In this document: positions 1-9,469 of the stretch, one piece after another
Position numbering within the stretch: position 1 is the first letter of the stretch
Layout of the letters: every line of letters starts with the position of its first letter
Source: Chryseobacterium ginsenosidimutans
GTDB lineage: Bacteria > Bacteroidota > Bacteroidia > Flavobacteriales > Weeksellaceae
NCBI RefSeq assembly: GCF_024807225.1
Contig: NZ_JANUCO010000001.1
Span: 1,612,001-1,676,000 of the forward strand
Direction: 5' to 3'
Length of the DNA: 64,000 bases
Program-made: the position numbers and the translations under genes
Notes under the pieces: generated by a model
Database searches by the model: none
Seen by the model: only the letters and a program-made list of their open reading frames with translations
Told to the model about the DNA's origin: nothing

Positions 1-16
1 CCCAATTTTTTAAAAG

Positions 17-24
17 TAATTTTG
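17..24 (+). promoter_or_regulatory. Promoter -7 element of purA
   Basis: TAATTTTG matches the Bacteroidota -7 consensus TAnnTTTG and lies 26 nt before the purA start codon. The matching -33 element would fall outside the window. Confidence 0.55.
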
Positions 25-50
25 CATGAATCTAAAAACAAAAGTAAAAT

Positions 51-1337
51 ATGTCAACTTACGTAGTTGTAGGTCTTCAGTATGGAGATGAAGGTAAAGG
101 AAAAATCACGGATGTTTTATCGGCAAAATCAGATTATGTTGTTCGTTTCCAAGGGGGAGACAACGCTGGTCACACGGTTTATGTGGGTGAAGAGAAGTTT
201 GTTTTACACCTTCTTCCATCGGGAGTGCTTCAGTGCAAAGGGAAGTGTATCATTGCAAACGGAGTAGTGGTAAATCCTAAATCTTTCATTAAAGAAGTGA
301 ACCAAATCGAAAGCAAAGGCTTAAGAACTGACCACATTTTTATCAGCAGAAGAGCGCATGTCATCATGCCTTACCACATTCTTTTGGATACTTACCGTGA
401 AGAAGAGCACGGAGGAACACAAATCGGGACTACCAAAAAAGGAATCGGACCATGTTATGAAGATAAGATCGCAAGAATCGGTATCAGAATGGTAGACCTT
501 TTGAATCCTGAGATTTTAAGAGATAAAATTGAGAAAAACTTAAAAGTTAAAAACTCACTTTTCGAAAAATATTACGACAAGCCGACATTAGACGTTGAAG
601 AAATCTACAACGAGTATTTAGAAATCGGAAAACAACTTCAGGAAAGAATCGTTGATACTGAATTAGAATTAAACGAGGCCATCAGAGACGGTAAAAACGT
701 GTTGTTCGAGGGAGCGCAAGCTTTGATGTTGGATATCGACTTCGGAACATATCCTTACGTAACATCATCATCTCCGTCTACAGGAGGAGTTTGTACAGGA
801 GCAGGAGTTCCGCCAACATCTCTTCAAAACCTGATCGGTGTTGCAAAAGCATATTGCACAAGAGTAGGAAACGGACCTTTCCCTTCCGAATTGGACAACG
901 AATTAGGAGAAAGCATTAGACAAATCGGTGGTGAATTCGGAGCGACTACAGGAAGACCGAGAAGAACAGGTTGGTTAGACTTAGTTTCTTTGAAGCACGC
1001 TTGTATGATCAACGGTATCAATAACTTAGTAATTACAAAATTAGACGTTCTTACAGGCATTGAAAACCTTAAAATCGTTACACATTACAAAACTGAAGAC
1101 GGAAAAATTATCGATTATTTCACTTCTTCAACAGAAAAATTGTACAACTACGAACCAATCTATCAAGATTTACCGGGTTGGAACGAAGATCTTACAAAAG
1201 TAAGAAGCTACGACGAACTTCCAGATACGGCTCAGAAATACATCGAGTTTATCGAAAAGTATTTAGGAATCAACGTTTACTTGGTTTCTGTAGGTCCGGA
1301 AAGAAGCCAGAACATTATCAGAAAAGAATTATTCTAA
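51..1337 (+). CDS. purA: Adenylosuccinate synthase
   Basis: This 428-residue protein is a full-length PurA. It joins IMP and aspartate at the expense of GTP to form adenylosuccinate, the first committed step of AMP synthesis in the cytoplasm. The N-terminal QYGDEGKGK (residues about 10-18) is the GTP-binding loop with the catalytic Asp. GGDNAGHT follows at about residue 35, and TTGRPRRTGW near residue 303 is the nucleotide-binding region typical of the family. The ATG at 51 gives the expected N-terminus. It stands alone: a promoter element precedes it and a hairpin terminator follows, so it is probably monocistronic. No purine riboswitch or PurR-like site is visible. Confidence 0.97.
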   Translation: MSTYVVVGLQYGDEGKGKITDVLSAKSDYVVRFQGGDNAGHTVYVGEEKFVLHLLPSGVLQCKGKCIIANGVVVNPKSFIKEVNQIESKGLRTDHIFISRRAHVIMPYHILLDTYREEEHGGTQIGTTKKGIGPCYEDKIARIGIRMVDLLNPEILRDKIEKNLKVKNSLFEKYYDKPTLDVEEIYNEYLEIGKQLQERIVDTELELNEAIRDGKNVLFEGAQALMLDIDFGTYPYVTSSSPSTGGVCTGAGVPPTSLQNLIGVAKAYCTRVGNGPFPSELDNELGESIRQIGGEFGATTGRPRRTGWLDLVSLKHACMINGINNLVITKLDVLTGIENLKIVTHYKTEDGKIIDYFTSSTEKLYNYEPIYQDLPGWNEDLTKVRSYDELPDTAQKYIEFIEKYLGINVYLVSVGPERSQNIIRKELF

Positions 1338-1357
1338 GAAATAATTTATTTAAATAC

Positions 1358-1395
1358 AAAAGAGACTGTCAATTCGATGGTCTCTTTTTTTTTTT
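1358..1395 (+). terminator. Rho-independent terminator of purA
   Basis: A stem of AAAAGAGAC paired with GTCTCTTTT is followed by a long T run, 20 bp after the purA stop codon. Confidence 0.8.
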
Positions 1396-1397
1396 GT

Positions 1398-1479
1398 AGC
1401 TTTTTCCCGCTTTCCACTATATCTTTTTTGCCAATCCTTTTGCCATTGCAAAAAAGGATGTCGTTGCAATCGGGGCTAG
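1398..1479. repeat. Dispersed palindromic repeat family A, copy 1
   Basis: The element begins with AGCTTTTTCCCGCTTTCC and ends with CAATCGGGGCTAG. Related ends occur at 19085-19244 and 27995-28134. The centre is a hairpin (TTTTTTGCCA... paired with ...TTGCAAAAAA) whose sequence differs between copies while pairing is kept. No coding potential. Confidence 0.7.
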
Positions 1480-1583
1480 TTCTTCATTGTCATTTCAATC
1501 TATCCCGACCAATTCAACACTCAGTTTATCATATTTTTTAAACATAATTATCTGTATAAATCCGAGGTAAAAAAACAAAAGAT

Positions 1584-2264
1584 CTCCCACAGATTTCACA
1601 AATCCCACAGATAAAATAAACATAAACATCTGTGAAAATCCGTGAAATCCGTGGGAAATAATAAAAAACGCAAAGGGAATTTTAAACTCAATGCGTCGAA
1701 AATATTAATCGATTATAAAAAAAATCCCACAGATTCCACAAATCCCACAGATAAAATAAACATAACATCTGTGAAAATCCGTGAAATCCGTGGGAAATAA
1801 TAAAAACGCAAAGGGAACTTTAAATTCAATGCGTCGAAAATATTAATCGATTATAAAAAAACTCCCACAGATTTCACAAATCCCACAGATAAAGTAAACA
1901 TAAACATCTGTGAAAATCCGTGAAATCTGTGGGAAATAATAAAAAAGACAAAAGGAACTTTAAAATTCAATGGTCGAAAATACTAATCGATTATAAAAAA
2001 ATTCCTACAGATTTCACAAATCCCACAGATAGAATAAACATAAACATCTGTGAAAATCCGTGAAATCAGTGGGAAATAATAAAAAACGCAAAGGGAACTT
2101 TAAACTCAATGCGTCGAAAATACTAATCGATTATAAAAAAATTCCCACAGATTCCACAAATCCCACAGATAAAATAAACATAAACCTCTGTGAAAATCCG
2201 TGAAATCCGTGGGAAATAATAAAAAACGCAAAGGGAACTTTAAACTCAATGCGTTAAAATATTA
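1584..2264. repeat. Five tandem ~140 bp units, each with a long hairpin
   Basis: Units start at 1584, 1725, 1863, 2003 and 2143, so the period is 138-141 bp. Each opens with TCCCACAGATTTCAC and closes its first half with GTGAAATCCGTGGGA, an inverted pair that forms a stem over about 75 bp. A spacer follows containing AACGCAAAGGGAACTTT and a TAATCGATTA palindrome. Copies differ at scattered bases, for example TCCTACAG in unit 4. There are no unique spacers between short repeats, so this is not CRISPR. It fills nearly all of the space between purA and the muramidase gene. A related fragment lies near 31590-31617. Confidence 0.9.
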
Positions 2265-2272
2265 ATTGGTTA

Positions 2273-3106
2273 TTAGTTTTTAGCATATTTAGCGTAAGCT
2301 TTCGCCAGTTTTTCATCATATTTATTCTGCTTGTAACCCGCTCCGTTGTAAGCTTTTGCGAAACTCGCCCAGTTTTTATTTTTCAAATGGGTCAGAATTT
2401 TATTCACTTCCAAGAATCTTCCGAAAGCTTTCAAATGTTCACCTTCATTCAATTCCATTTTTGAAACAAAATCAGCTGTATCAGTATAGCCAAGAGGTTT
2501 TGCATGAAATCCCATGATCTGGAAACTTCCCCATGAAGCAGAAGACAACGCCGCATCCTTGAATTTCGGATCAATTCCCAAAGCGATGGCTTCATTCAGT
2601 CTGTCGTATTCTTTTACACCACCTTGATAATAGATCTTCGTCCATTTCGGATACAGAACATCTTTATGATTGGCGTTGTAGTAAGCATTTGGATCGATAC
2701 CTCGTTTTTTCAGTTCGCTCCAGAAAATATGTCCTTCAAACAAAATTTTAGGCTTATTATTAATTAGAAATCCTTTTCCGCTGCTTTCGATTTCGTTTAC
2801 GGCTTTTACGGCAGCCAATTCCAATCCATATTGATGGGCAAAATTCGCAAGATCGCTTTCTTTTAAAAACTTATCTGTTGAATTTGTAGGAGCGGGAGCT
2901 GCATTCTTTTGAAGCAAAACAGTCCAGGTTTTCATTCCGACAATTCCATCGACGACCAAAGAGTTTTTTCTTTGAAAATCTTTCACGGCAACATCAACTT
3001 CCAGAGAAAAAGAATCTGAAATTTTAATGTTATATCCTTGTTGATGAAGAAGCTCACAAAGGGTAGTGACTTCCGGTGATTTTGTGTAATATTTTAAAAG
3101 TTTCAT
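2273..3106 (-). CDS. N-acetylmuramidase-domain protein with peptidoglycan-binding domain
   Basis: The 277-residue product has an N-terminal helical peptidoglycan-binding domain (residues about 5-68, with the VDGIVGMKTW signature). A C-terminal N-acetylmuramidase domain (about 80-275) follows, of the family formerly called DUF3380. Recognisable motifs are ESSGKGF, with the likely catalytic Glu, ILFEGHIFW, ASWGSFQIMG and YNGAGY. Such proteins cleave glycan strands and occur as phage endolysins and as cell-wall remodelling or antibacterial enzymes. No signal peptide is visible and no holin or phage gene is nearby, so export and target are unclear. It is isolated, read toward the tandem repeat array. 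Family assignment is firm; physiological role is not. Confidence 0.85.
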   Translation of the reverse strand: MKLLKYYTKSPEVTTLCELLHQQGYNIKISDSFSLEVDVAVKDFQRKNSLVVDGIVGMKTWTVLLQKNAAPAPTNSTDKFLKESDLANFAHQYGLELAAVKAVNEIESSGKGFLINNKPKILFEGHIFWSELKKRGIDPNAYYNANHKDVLYPKWTKIYYQGGVKEYDRLNEAIALGIDPKFKDAALSSASWGSFQIMGFHAKPLGYTDTADFVSKMELNEGEHLKAFGRFLEVNKILTHLKNKNWASFAKAYNGAGYKQNKYDEKLAKAYAKYAKN

Positions 3107-3480
3107 GGCTGTTGGTTTTTAGTTATTCTTTTCAGTTTTCGGTGTCACCTATTTTTCATAATGCAAATATCTATCACAGAATCAATAAATTCGGTAGTGA
3201 TTTTCCTGTTTTGAGATGTGGTTTTTACGATAATTTTGTTTTTATTATATATTTTAAACTGATATGATATTATTGCTGTGATTGCTTTGATTTATATTTC
3301 ACTTATATGGAGAGTTATTATTTTTAAGAGTGTTAATTTTTAAGATTATTATAATTATTTTTAAAATGTTATCATTTTAACAAATTTTTGGCAAATATTT
3401 TGATATTGAAACAATGCTTATCGATAAGAGCTATAAAAACTAATAATCACATTTTTTTAACAGTTTAAATATTTATAGTG
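3107..3480. other. Intergenic region between divergent muramidase and tonB genes
   Basis: This 374 bp region is very AT-rich and must carry both divergent promoters. No exact TAnnTTTG element, hairpin or small ORF could be supported on either strand. Confidence 0.5.
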
Positions 3481-4308
3481 ATGAAACACATACATCAAAA
3501 TCAAGAATTTCGCTTTAATGAAGTTCTTTTCGAGCACCGTAATAAAGAATATGGTGCCTATGTTCTGAGAAACGAATCAGACAAAATATTAACAAAAGCT
3601 CTTTTTATAGGCGTAAGTTTATTAGCTGCAATTTCTTTGACACCACTTGCTATTAATGCATTTAAAAGCGATGTTGTAAAAGAACGGGAAGGGGTAATTA
3701 TAGATCTTGTAGATCCGGTTTTACCACCCGATGTTGTTGTAGTTCCTCCAAAAGTTAATCCTGTTCCTCAAACGACATCTCCAAATGTAAAAACGGTTGA
3801 TGATAGATTACCTGAGCCAAAAGCTAATGTAACAAATGAAAAAGTGGTTGAAAAAATTGAAGGTGCAGTTTCAGGGATTAAAAACAATTCGGATGGAGAA
3901 ACGGCTCCTACAAATACTTATATTCCAATAACTGCTCCCACTATTAAAACAGGTCCGCCTGTACAACCTACAGCAGAGCCTAAAAAAGAAGATCCAAACG
4001 CGATTCCGACAGTAGTAGATGTAGAAGCAACTTTTCCTGGCGGGATTGATTTTTTTAGAAATAAAGTAATCAATAACTTTGATGGTTCAGGAATGTCATC
4101 TGATGACGTAGTGAAAACGATTATTACATTTATCGTAGAAAAAGACGGAACGATCTCCGGAATTAAAGCTAATGGGAAAGATGCCGATTTTAATAGTGAA
4201 GCATTAAGAACTGTAAAAGCGATTAAAGGAAAATGGATTCCGGCCAAAGTTAAAGGTCAACCTGTAAGAAGTTACTTCAAATTTCCAATATCAATGAAGT
4301 TTGATTAA
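3481..4308 (+). CDS. TonB family energy transducer
   Basis: This 275-residue protein couples inner-membrane proton motive force to outer-membrane TonB-dependent transporters. It has a cytoplasmic N-terminus typical of Bacteroidota TonB proteins (FRFNEVLFEHRNKEYGAYVLR), one membrane helix at about residues 37-60, a Pro-rich periplasmic linker rich in PP, PVP and PKKE runs, and a C-terminal TonB domain (about 180-275, with FPGG and ISMKF). A GTG directly precedes the ATG at 3481; I chose the ATG because the family starts with MKH. No exbB/exbD genes are adjacent, so it must use a motor encoded elsewhere. The substrate is unknown. Confidence 0.9.
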   Translation: MKHIHQNQEFRFNEVLFEHRNKEYGAYVLRNESDKILTKALFIGVSLLAAISLTPLAINAFKSDVVKEREGVIIDLVDPVLPPDVVVVPPKVNPVPQTTSPNVKTVDDRLPEPKANVTNEKVVEKIEGAVSGIKNNSDGETAPTNTYIPITAPTIKTGPPVQPTAEPKKEDPNAIPTVVDVEATFPGGIDFFRNKVINNFDGSGMSSDDVVKTIITFIVEKDGTISGIKANGKDADFNSEALRTVKAIKGKWIPAKVKGQPVRSYFKFPISMKFD

Positions 4309-4336
4309 TCAATAGTTAAAAACAAATTTTGAATAG

Positions 4337-4374
4337 TTATCCACAAAGAATTTTTTTTGTGGATAATTTTTTTT
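4337..4374 (+). terminator. Terminator after tonB
   Basis: An 11 bp stem (TTATCCACAAA / TTTGTGGATAA) is followed by eight Ts. Confidence 0.8.
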
Positions 4375-4450
4375 ATTGTTAAAATGCTTATTAACAATAT
4401 TTTAACTCAAATTTCGTTTTATCCATTCATTTAGAGCAAGGAAAAATGTG

Positions 4451-4458
4451 TACTTTTG
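4451..4458 (+). promoter_or_regulatory. Promoter -7 element of parA
   Basis: TACTTTTG is an exact TAnnTTTG match ending 18 nt before the ATG at 4477. It overlaps the longer in-frame TTG start, which supports the downstream start. The -33 region is weak. Confidence 0.65.
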
Positions 4459-4476
4459 AGGCATAAAGTTCTAATA

Positions 4477-5250
4477 ATGGCAAAAATCATAGGTATCGCT
4501 AATCAGAAAGGAGGAGTTGGAAAAACTACAACAGCTGTCAATTTAGCAGCAGCATTGGGGGTATTGGAAAAGAAAATCTTAATTATTGATGCTGATCCTC
4601 AGGCAAATGCAACCTCAGGTTTGGGTGTTGAAGACGTTCAGTATTCTACATATAATTTGTTGGAGCACAGCATGGATACGAGAAGTTGTATCAAGCAAAC
4701 GGCTACACCAAATTTGGATATCGTTCCTTCTCACATCGATTTGGTAGCTGCGGAGATCGAATTGGTAGACAAGCAAGACCGTGAGTATATGTTGAAAAAA
4801 GCATTGGCAACGGTAAGAGATGATTACGATTACATCATTATCGACTGTGCACCGAGTTTAGGTTTGATTACGGTGAACGCTCTTACGGCGGCAGATTCTG
4901 TAATTATCCCGATTCAGTGTGAGTATTTTGCATTGGAAGGTCTTGGGAAATTATTGAATACCATTAAAAACGTTCAGAAAATTCACAATAAAGATCTGGA
5001 TATCGAAGGTTTGCTTCTTACAATGTACGATAGCAGATTGAGATTGTCTAATCAGGTTGTGGAAGAGGTAAATTCACACTTCCCGGAAATGGTTTTTGAA
5101 ACAATTATCAGCAGAAACGTTAGATTGAGTGAAGCGCCGAGCTTCGGAGAAAGCATCCTGAATTACGATGCAGAAAGTAAGGGAGCGATTCAGTATATTC
5201 AATTGGCAGAAGAAGTTTTGCTGAACAACGAAAATTTAGTAAAAAATTAA
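4477..5250 (+). CDS. parA: Chromosome-partitioning ATPase ParA
   Basis: This 257-residue P-loop ATPase forms dynamic gradients on the nucleoid that move ParB-parS complexes apart. The deviant Walker A motif KGGVGKTTT is at about residues 10-18, DADPQANAT at about 39-47 and the Walker B DCAPSLG at about 122. The ATG giving MAKIIGIANQKGG is chosen over an upstream TTG at 4456 because the latter lies inside the -7 promoter element. parB follows after 38 bp, so the two form an operon. No parS consensus palindrome was found in the window. Confidence 0.95.
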   Translation: MAKIIGIANQKGGVGKTTTAVNLAAALGVLEKKILIIDADPQANATSGLGVEDVQYSTYNLLEHSMDTRSCIKQTATPNLDIVPSHIDLVAAEIELVDKQDREYMLKKALATVRDDYDYIIIDCAPSLGLITVNALTAADSVIIPIQCEYFALEGLGKLLNTIKNVQKIHNKDLDIEGLLLTMYDSRLRLSNQVVEEVNSHFPEMVFETIISRNVRLSEAPSFGESILNYDAESKGAIQYIQLAEEVLLNNENLVKN

Positions 5251-5288
5251 AAAAGCTTAAGTCATAAACTTAAAGTTTAAAGCATAAT

Positions 5289-6179
5289 ATGAAGGACAGA
5301 AAAAGAGCGATGGGACGTGGTTTGGGTGCAATTTTAAGTGCTGAATCCAAAGCAACGATCAACTCTGCGACTGATGAAGGCGCAGACAAATTTGTAGGAA
5401 ATATTGTAGAAATAGCACTGGAAGACATATATCCCAACGCAACCCAGCCAAGAACTTATTTTGACGAAAAAGCATTAAACGAACTTGCTCAGTCCATCAA
5501 AAACTTAGGCGTAATTCAACCGATTACGTTAAGAAAAGATGGCGAAAAGTTCGAAATTATATCTGGGGAAAGACGTTTCAGAGCGAGTAAAATTGCAGGA
5601 TTAGAGTCTATTCCTTCTTATATCCGTTTGGTAAATGATCAGGAGCTTCTTGAGATGGCTCTTGTAGAAAACATCCAAAGGGAAGATCTTGATGCGATCG
5701 AAATTGCATTAACATATCAGAGATTAATGGATGAGATCGGTCTTACTCAGGAAAATCTTAGCCAGAGAGTTGGGAAGGACAGAAGTACGATTACCAACTC
5801 GATCAGATTATTAAGATTAAATCCGGATATTCAGAACGCGATCAGAAGCGGCGAGATTTCTGCAGGTCATGGTAGAGCGATCATCAGTCTTGAAAATGAA
5901 GAACATCAGCAGATTTTATTTGATTTAATTATTAAAGAAAAACTAAATGTTCGTCAGGCTGAACAAGCGGCTACAGCATTGAAAAATCCAACATCTCCGG
6001 CTGCAAAAAAAGCAAAAGCCGAGCTTTCTAATAATTATAAGAGAGTACAAAAAACGATTTCAGATATTTTAGATGTAAAAGTGGAGATTAAAGCCTCCGG
6101 AAATGGTAAAAAAGGAAAAATTGTTCTGGATTTCAAAAATGAAGATGAGCTGGAATATATTTTATCTCATATTAAATAA
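5289..6179 (+). CDS. parB: Chromosome-partitioning protein ParB
   Basis: This 296-residue CTPase and centromere-binding protein opens with GRGLGAIL, the ParA-stimulating N-terminus. The ParB/Srx CTP-binding fold follows at about residues 38-130, with GERRFRA and the ENIQRE motif, then a helix-turn-helix domain (about 140-200, with KDRSTITNSIRLL) and a C-terminal dimerisation segment. It binds parS and loads the partition complex and SMC. The stop codon is immediately followed by the ATG of the DUF5683 gene (0 bp gap), which suggests translational coupling. Confidence 0.95.
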   Translation: MKDRKRAMGRGLGAILSAESKATINSATDEGADKFVGNIVEIALEDIYPNATQPRTYFDEKALNELAQSIKNLGVIQPITLRKDGEKFEIISGERRFRASKIAGLESIPSYIRLVNDQELLEMALVENIQREDLDAIEIALTYQRLMDEIGLTQENLSQRVGKDRSTITNSIRLLRLNPDIQNAIRSGEISAGHGRAIISLENEEHQQILFDLIIKEKLNVRQAEQAATALKNPTSPAAKKAKAELSNNYKRVQKTISDILDVKVEIKASGNGKKGKIVLDFKNEDELEYILSHIK

Positions 6180-6822
6180 ATGAAGAAAATACTTTTCACA
6201 TTTTTCTTGTGTCTGTTTGCGGTTGCATATTCGCAAGTAAATCCTAATGATACGATTCGGGTAGAACACCATCCGAAAGACAGTGTGTCTGTGGAAAAAA
6301 ACAATACAAAGACTGAAGCGAAAGTAGTTTCGGATCTTGAAAATGCAAACGGGCCAACAAGGAAAACCTTAAAACTAAATCCTACAAAAGCGGGATTATA
6401 TTCTGCTGTTTTGCCGGGATTAGGACAGGTTTACAATAAAAAATACTGGAAAGTGCCTATCGTTTTGGGAGCTGTAGGAGCAGGAGTCGGGATCGCAGTC
6501 TGGAATGACACTCAGTACAAAAAATATCGTGAATATTATATTGCGAAGCTCAACGGAAACTCCAAATGAATTCGTAGACAGCCATCCTTGGTTGGATAAA
6601 GTAGCCTTGGGAAATGCTCAGGACAGATCAAAAAGACAGAGAGATTATGCAATTGCCATCACAGGTTTAATTTATATTTTAAATATTGTGGATGCAGTGG
6701 TAGACGCGCAGTTGTACGAACCTCGTCATGACCCGGATTTGTCTTTCGCGCCAACAGTTGTTCAGGATCAATACGGATTCGCACCTCCAAAAACAGGATT
6801 AAGTTTAAGTTATAGATTTTAA
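6180..6822 (+). CDS. DUF5683 family protein, reading frame broken by one base
   Basis: The first frame (6180-6569) encodes a signal peptide (MKKILFTFFLCLFAVAYSQ), a charged linker and the start of the DUF5683 domain (AVLPGLGQVYNKKYWKVP). The second frame supplies the rest (VDSHPWLDKV through LSLSYRF). Removing one A from the AAA at 6557-6559 turns LNGNSK-stop into LNGTPNEFVDS and restores a continuous protein of about 213 residues. It is an exported protein with a membrane-proximal hydrophobic hairpin; its function is unknown. It sits in the conserved flavobacterial order between parB and dapB. The break is probably a sequence error, since the same context breaks six other genes here. Confidence 0.8.
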
Positions 6823-6838
6823 AAATAATCAACGCGAT

Positions 6839-6920
6839 CTTAGCTGAGTAAAACGCCTTTGCGAACGAAAAATAGGCAGGAAAATTTAAAATAAAATCTT
6901 TGCGGACTTTGCGTTAAATT
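6839..6920. repeat. Dispersed repeat family C, copy 1
   Basis: This contains TGAGTAAAACGCCTTTGCG, then an AT-rich spacer and CTTTGCGTTAAA. Related sequence occurs at about 44400-44525, 51866-51945 and 60885-60966, always intergenic. Confidence 0.55.
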
Positions 6921-6944
6921 ATAAAATTAAATATAAAGAAGTAC

Positions 6945-7646
6945 ATGAAAATAGCATTAGTTGGATACGGTAAAATGGGCAAGATTATTGATGAAATTGC
7001 CACAAAAAGAGGTCACGAAATCGTTGCCCGATTAAAAGAAACCCCAACTGCTGAAAATCTTAATAATCCGGATGTTGTTATTGAATTTTCTTTGCCGGAA
7101 GTAGCTTACAATAATATTAAAGCTTGTCTTGAAAACAAAATTCCGGTGATCTGCGGAACAACAGGTTGGCTGGAAAAGAAAGAAGAAATTGAAAAACTGG
7201 CTGTTGATAATGATACAGCTTTTTTATATGGTTCAAACTTCAGTTTGGGAGTAAATTTATTTTTTGCTTTAAACGAAAAGTTGGCAGATTTAATGAAAAA
7301 TGTGGATGAATATTCTTGTCAATTAGAAGAGATTCATCACGTTCATAAGCTTGATGCACCGAGTGGGACAGCGATTTCCATTGCAGAAGGTATTTTTAAA
7401 CACAATCCAAAATTCAACGCTTGGAAATTAGAAGAAACGCAAGGAAAGGAACTGGGTATTTTTGCGATCCGTGAAGATGAGGTTCCGGGAACGCACAGCG
7501 TTTTTTATAAAAGCGAGGTGGATGAGATTGAAATCAAACATACAGCCTTCAACAGAAACGGTTTTGCATTAGGAGCTGTGGTTGCAGCAGAATGGATTAA
7601 AGATAAAAAAGGAAATTTCGCAATGAAGGATGTTTTGGGACTTTAA
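6945..7646 (+). CDS. dapB: 4-hydroxy-tetrahydrodipicolinate reductase
   Basis: This 233-residue enzyme reduces HTPA to tetrahydrodipicolinate with NAD(P)H in the diaminopimelate/lysine pathway, which feeds peptidoglycan. The nucleotide-binding loop GYGKMG is at residues about 7-12. The signature EEIHHVHKLDAPSGTA (about 126-141) holds the catalytic His and Lys and the substrate-binding SGTA. The length is slightly shorter than the proteobacterial enzyme, as is usual in Bacteroidota. It lies between DUF5683 and lepB in the conserved flavobacterial order, but a repeat separates it from DUF5683, so it may have its own promoter. Confidence 0.95.
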   Translation: MKIALVGYGKMGKIIDEIATKRGHEIVARLKETPTAENLNNPDVVIEFSLPEVAYNNIKACLENKIPVICGTTGWLEKKEEIEKLAVDNDTAFLYGSNFSLGVNLFFALNEKLADLMKNVDEYSCQLEEIHHVHKLDAPSGTAISIAEGIFKHNPKFNAWKLEETQGKELGIFAIREDEVPGTHSVFYKSEVDEIEIKHTAFNRNGFALGAVVAAEWIKDKKGNFAMKDVLGL

Positions 7647-7756
7647 TTTGTAACAAAATCGCTACATTGCAAACTAATAGTAGAAAATAACGGGCAGTAA
7701 AAATTACTCATTGCTCTTTACAAATTACTCATATTATAGATTAGGCACAAAAATTT

Positions 7757-9413
7757 ATGAATTATTTTTTAACTTATACAGTTTATGTTCTCATTTTATC
7801 AGTATTGATGGGGATTTCCAGTTGGAAGCTGTTCAAGAAATTGGGGTATAATCCGATATTCGCTTTTATCCCTTTCTACAATTACTTCATTATTTTAAAA
7901 GAAACAAAACATCCGAAATGGTGGGCAATTTTATCGTATTTGCCAATCGTGGGACCGATCATGATGTCTGTTTTCCATTTGTATTTGGTTAAGAAATTCG
8001 GTAAAACTCTTTTTAAAGATCAGTTTCTTACAGTAATTTTGCCGTTCATCTATATGGCGACGATAAATTATGGTAAAGACGTAGAGTTAGAAGATGAAAA
8101 TGATTTGTTCTTAACAGACGAAGAAAAAAAGGCAAAAAAGAAAGATTCTTTCTTAGGATCGGTGACTTTTGCAGTCGTTTTCGCAACCATTATCCACGTT
8201 TTTGTAACGCAGCCTTTCGGGATTCCTACAGGATCTATGGAAAGAACGTTGTTGGTGGGTGATTTCCTTTTTGTAAACAAATGGAGCTACGGATACAGAC
8301 TTCCGATGCGTCCTTTAGCAATACCTTTCTTACAGGGAAACCATTATGGATACCGGTGAAAAAGGAAACCCGAAAGATGATCCGAAATCTTATGTTGACG
8401 GAGTGAAATTGCCTTATGCAAGATTGCTTCAATTCAATAAACCTCAGAAAAAAGATATCGTTGTTTTCAATTATCCTCAAGATTCTGTGCATACTGCGAT
8501 TGACAGAAAAGATCCTTATGTAAAAAGATGTGTGGCTGTAGCAGGAGATACCTTCGAAATGAGAGCGGGAAGACTTTTCGTTAATGGAAAAGCGGAAACG
8601 TTTTTAGGAGATCAGGAAGTTCAGCATGCTTATACTGTAAATACAGGAACTCAATTAGATATTCCGGGATTATATAACACTTTCGGATTCTTACCTGTAA
8701 GAGAAATGCAGGGAGATAAAGGGTTTGTTTACATGTTCCAGGGTCTTACGGATAAAACGGCAAAAGAGATCAAAGCATTGCCAAGCGTACTGAGCATGGA
8801 AGAAAATATCTATCCTAAGGATTCTGCTACGATTTCATATAAATTAAATGCTGATAAAACAGCTTACACAAAAAGTATTGATACCACTCAATCTATTTTC
8901 CCGATCAACAAACCGTGGAATCAAGACTGGTATGGTCCTTTGAAAATTCCTAAAAAAGGTGATGTTGTTACGATTGATAAAGAATCTTTCCCAATGTATC
9001 AGTGGGTGATTTCTAAATACGAACACAACACGTTAGAAAACAAAAACGGGAAATTTTTCATTAACGGGAAAGAAACGAATCAATATACAATTCAACAGGA
9101 TTATTATATGATGATCGGAGACAACAGAGATGCTTCACTAGATGCAAGATTCTTTGGTTTCGTTCCTGAAGAAAATATTGTCGGAAAACCAATTTTCACT
9201 TGGATGAGTGTACAAGGTGCTTTTTCAGATGCCAGTTCAACATACCAAGCTCCTAAAAAGATCCGTTGGGAAAGAATGTTTAAAGCTACAAACACAGGGG
9301 AAGCCAACAAAACTTCTTACTGGTGGGTTGCAGTGATGATTCTTATCTTATTCTTCGGATGGGAATATTTCATGAAAATGTTTGGAAAGAAAAAGAAAGA
9401 AGAAGATTTATAA
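7757..9413 (+). CDS. lepB: Signal peptidase I, reading frame broken by one base
   Basis: The enzyme cleaves signal peptides at the outer face of the inner membrane. The first frame (7757-8359) has N-terminal membrane helices, a cytoplasmic acidic/lysine-rich loop, a further helix and GIPTGSMERTL with the catalytic Ser (about residue 160). The second frame (8346-9413) has KRCVAVAGD with the general-base Lys, GDNRDASLDARFFGFV (box E) and a C-terminal membrane helix. Deleting one A from AAA at 8338-8340 joins them as PFLQGTIMDTGEKG, giving a protein of about 550 residues, the large form usual in Bacteroidota. LepB is expected to be essential, so a real null frameshift is unlikely. Confidence 0.9.
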
Positions 9414-9432
9414 AATTAAAATAAACTATAAT

Positions 9433-9464
9433 AAATGAAGTATTTGAGAGAATACTTCATTTTT
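9433..9464 (+). terminator. Terminator after lepB
   Basis: A 12 bp stem AAATGAAGTATT / AATACTTCATTT with a 6 nt loop ends in a T run. Its 3' arm and T run form a near -7 element (CATTTTTG) exactly 4 nt before the next ATG. Confidence 0.75.
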
Positions 9465-9469
9465 GCGTT

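Noticed and set aside
1584..2264. Possible CRISPR array
   Set aside because: The 140 bp units are similar along their whole length and have no short constant repeat alternating with unique spacers; no cas genes are near.
2273..3106. Muramidase gene as evidence of a prophage
   Set aside because: No holin, tail, capsid, integrase or attachment site is present around it.
3107..3267. Small plus-strand ORF opposite the muramidase start
   Set aside because: Composition is that of AT-rich spacer, with no signal, domain or promoter; it is probably chance.
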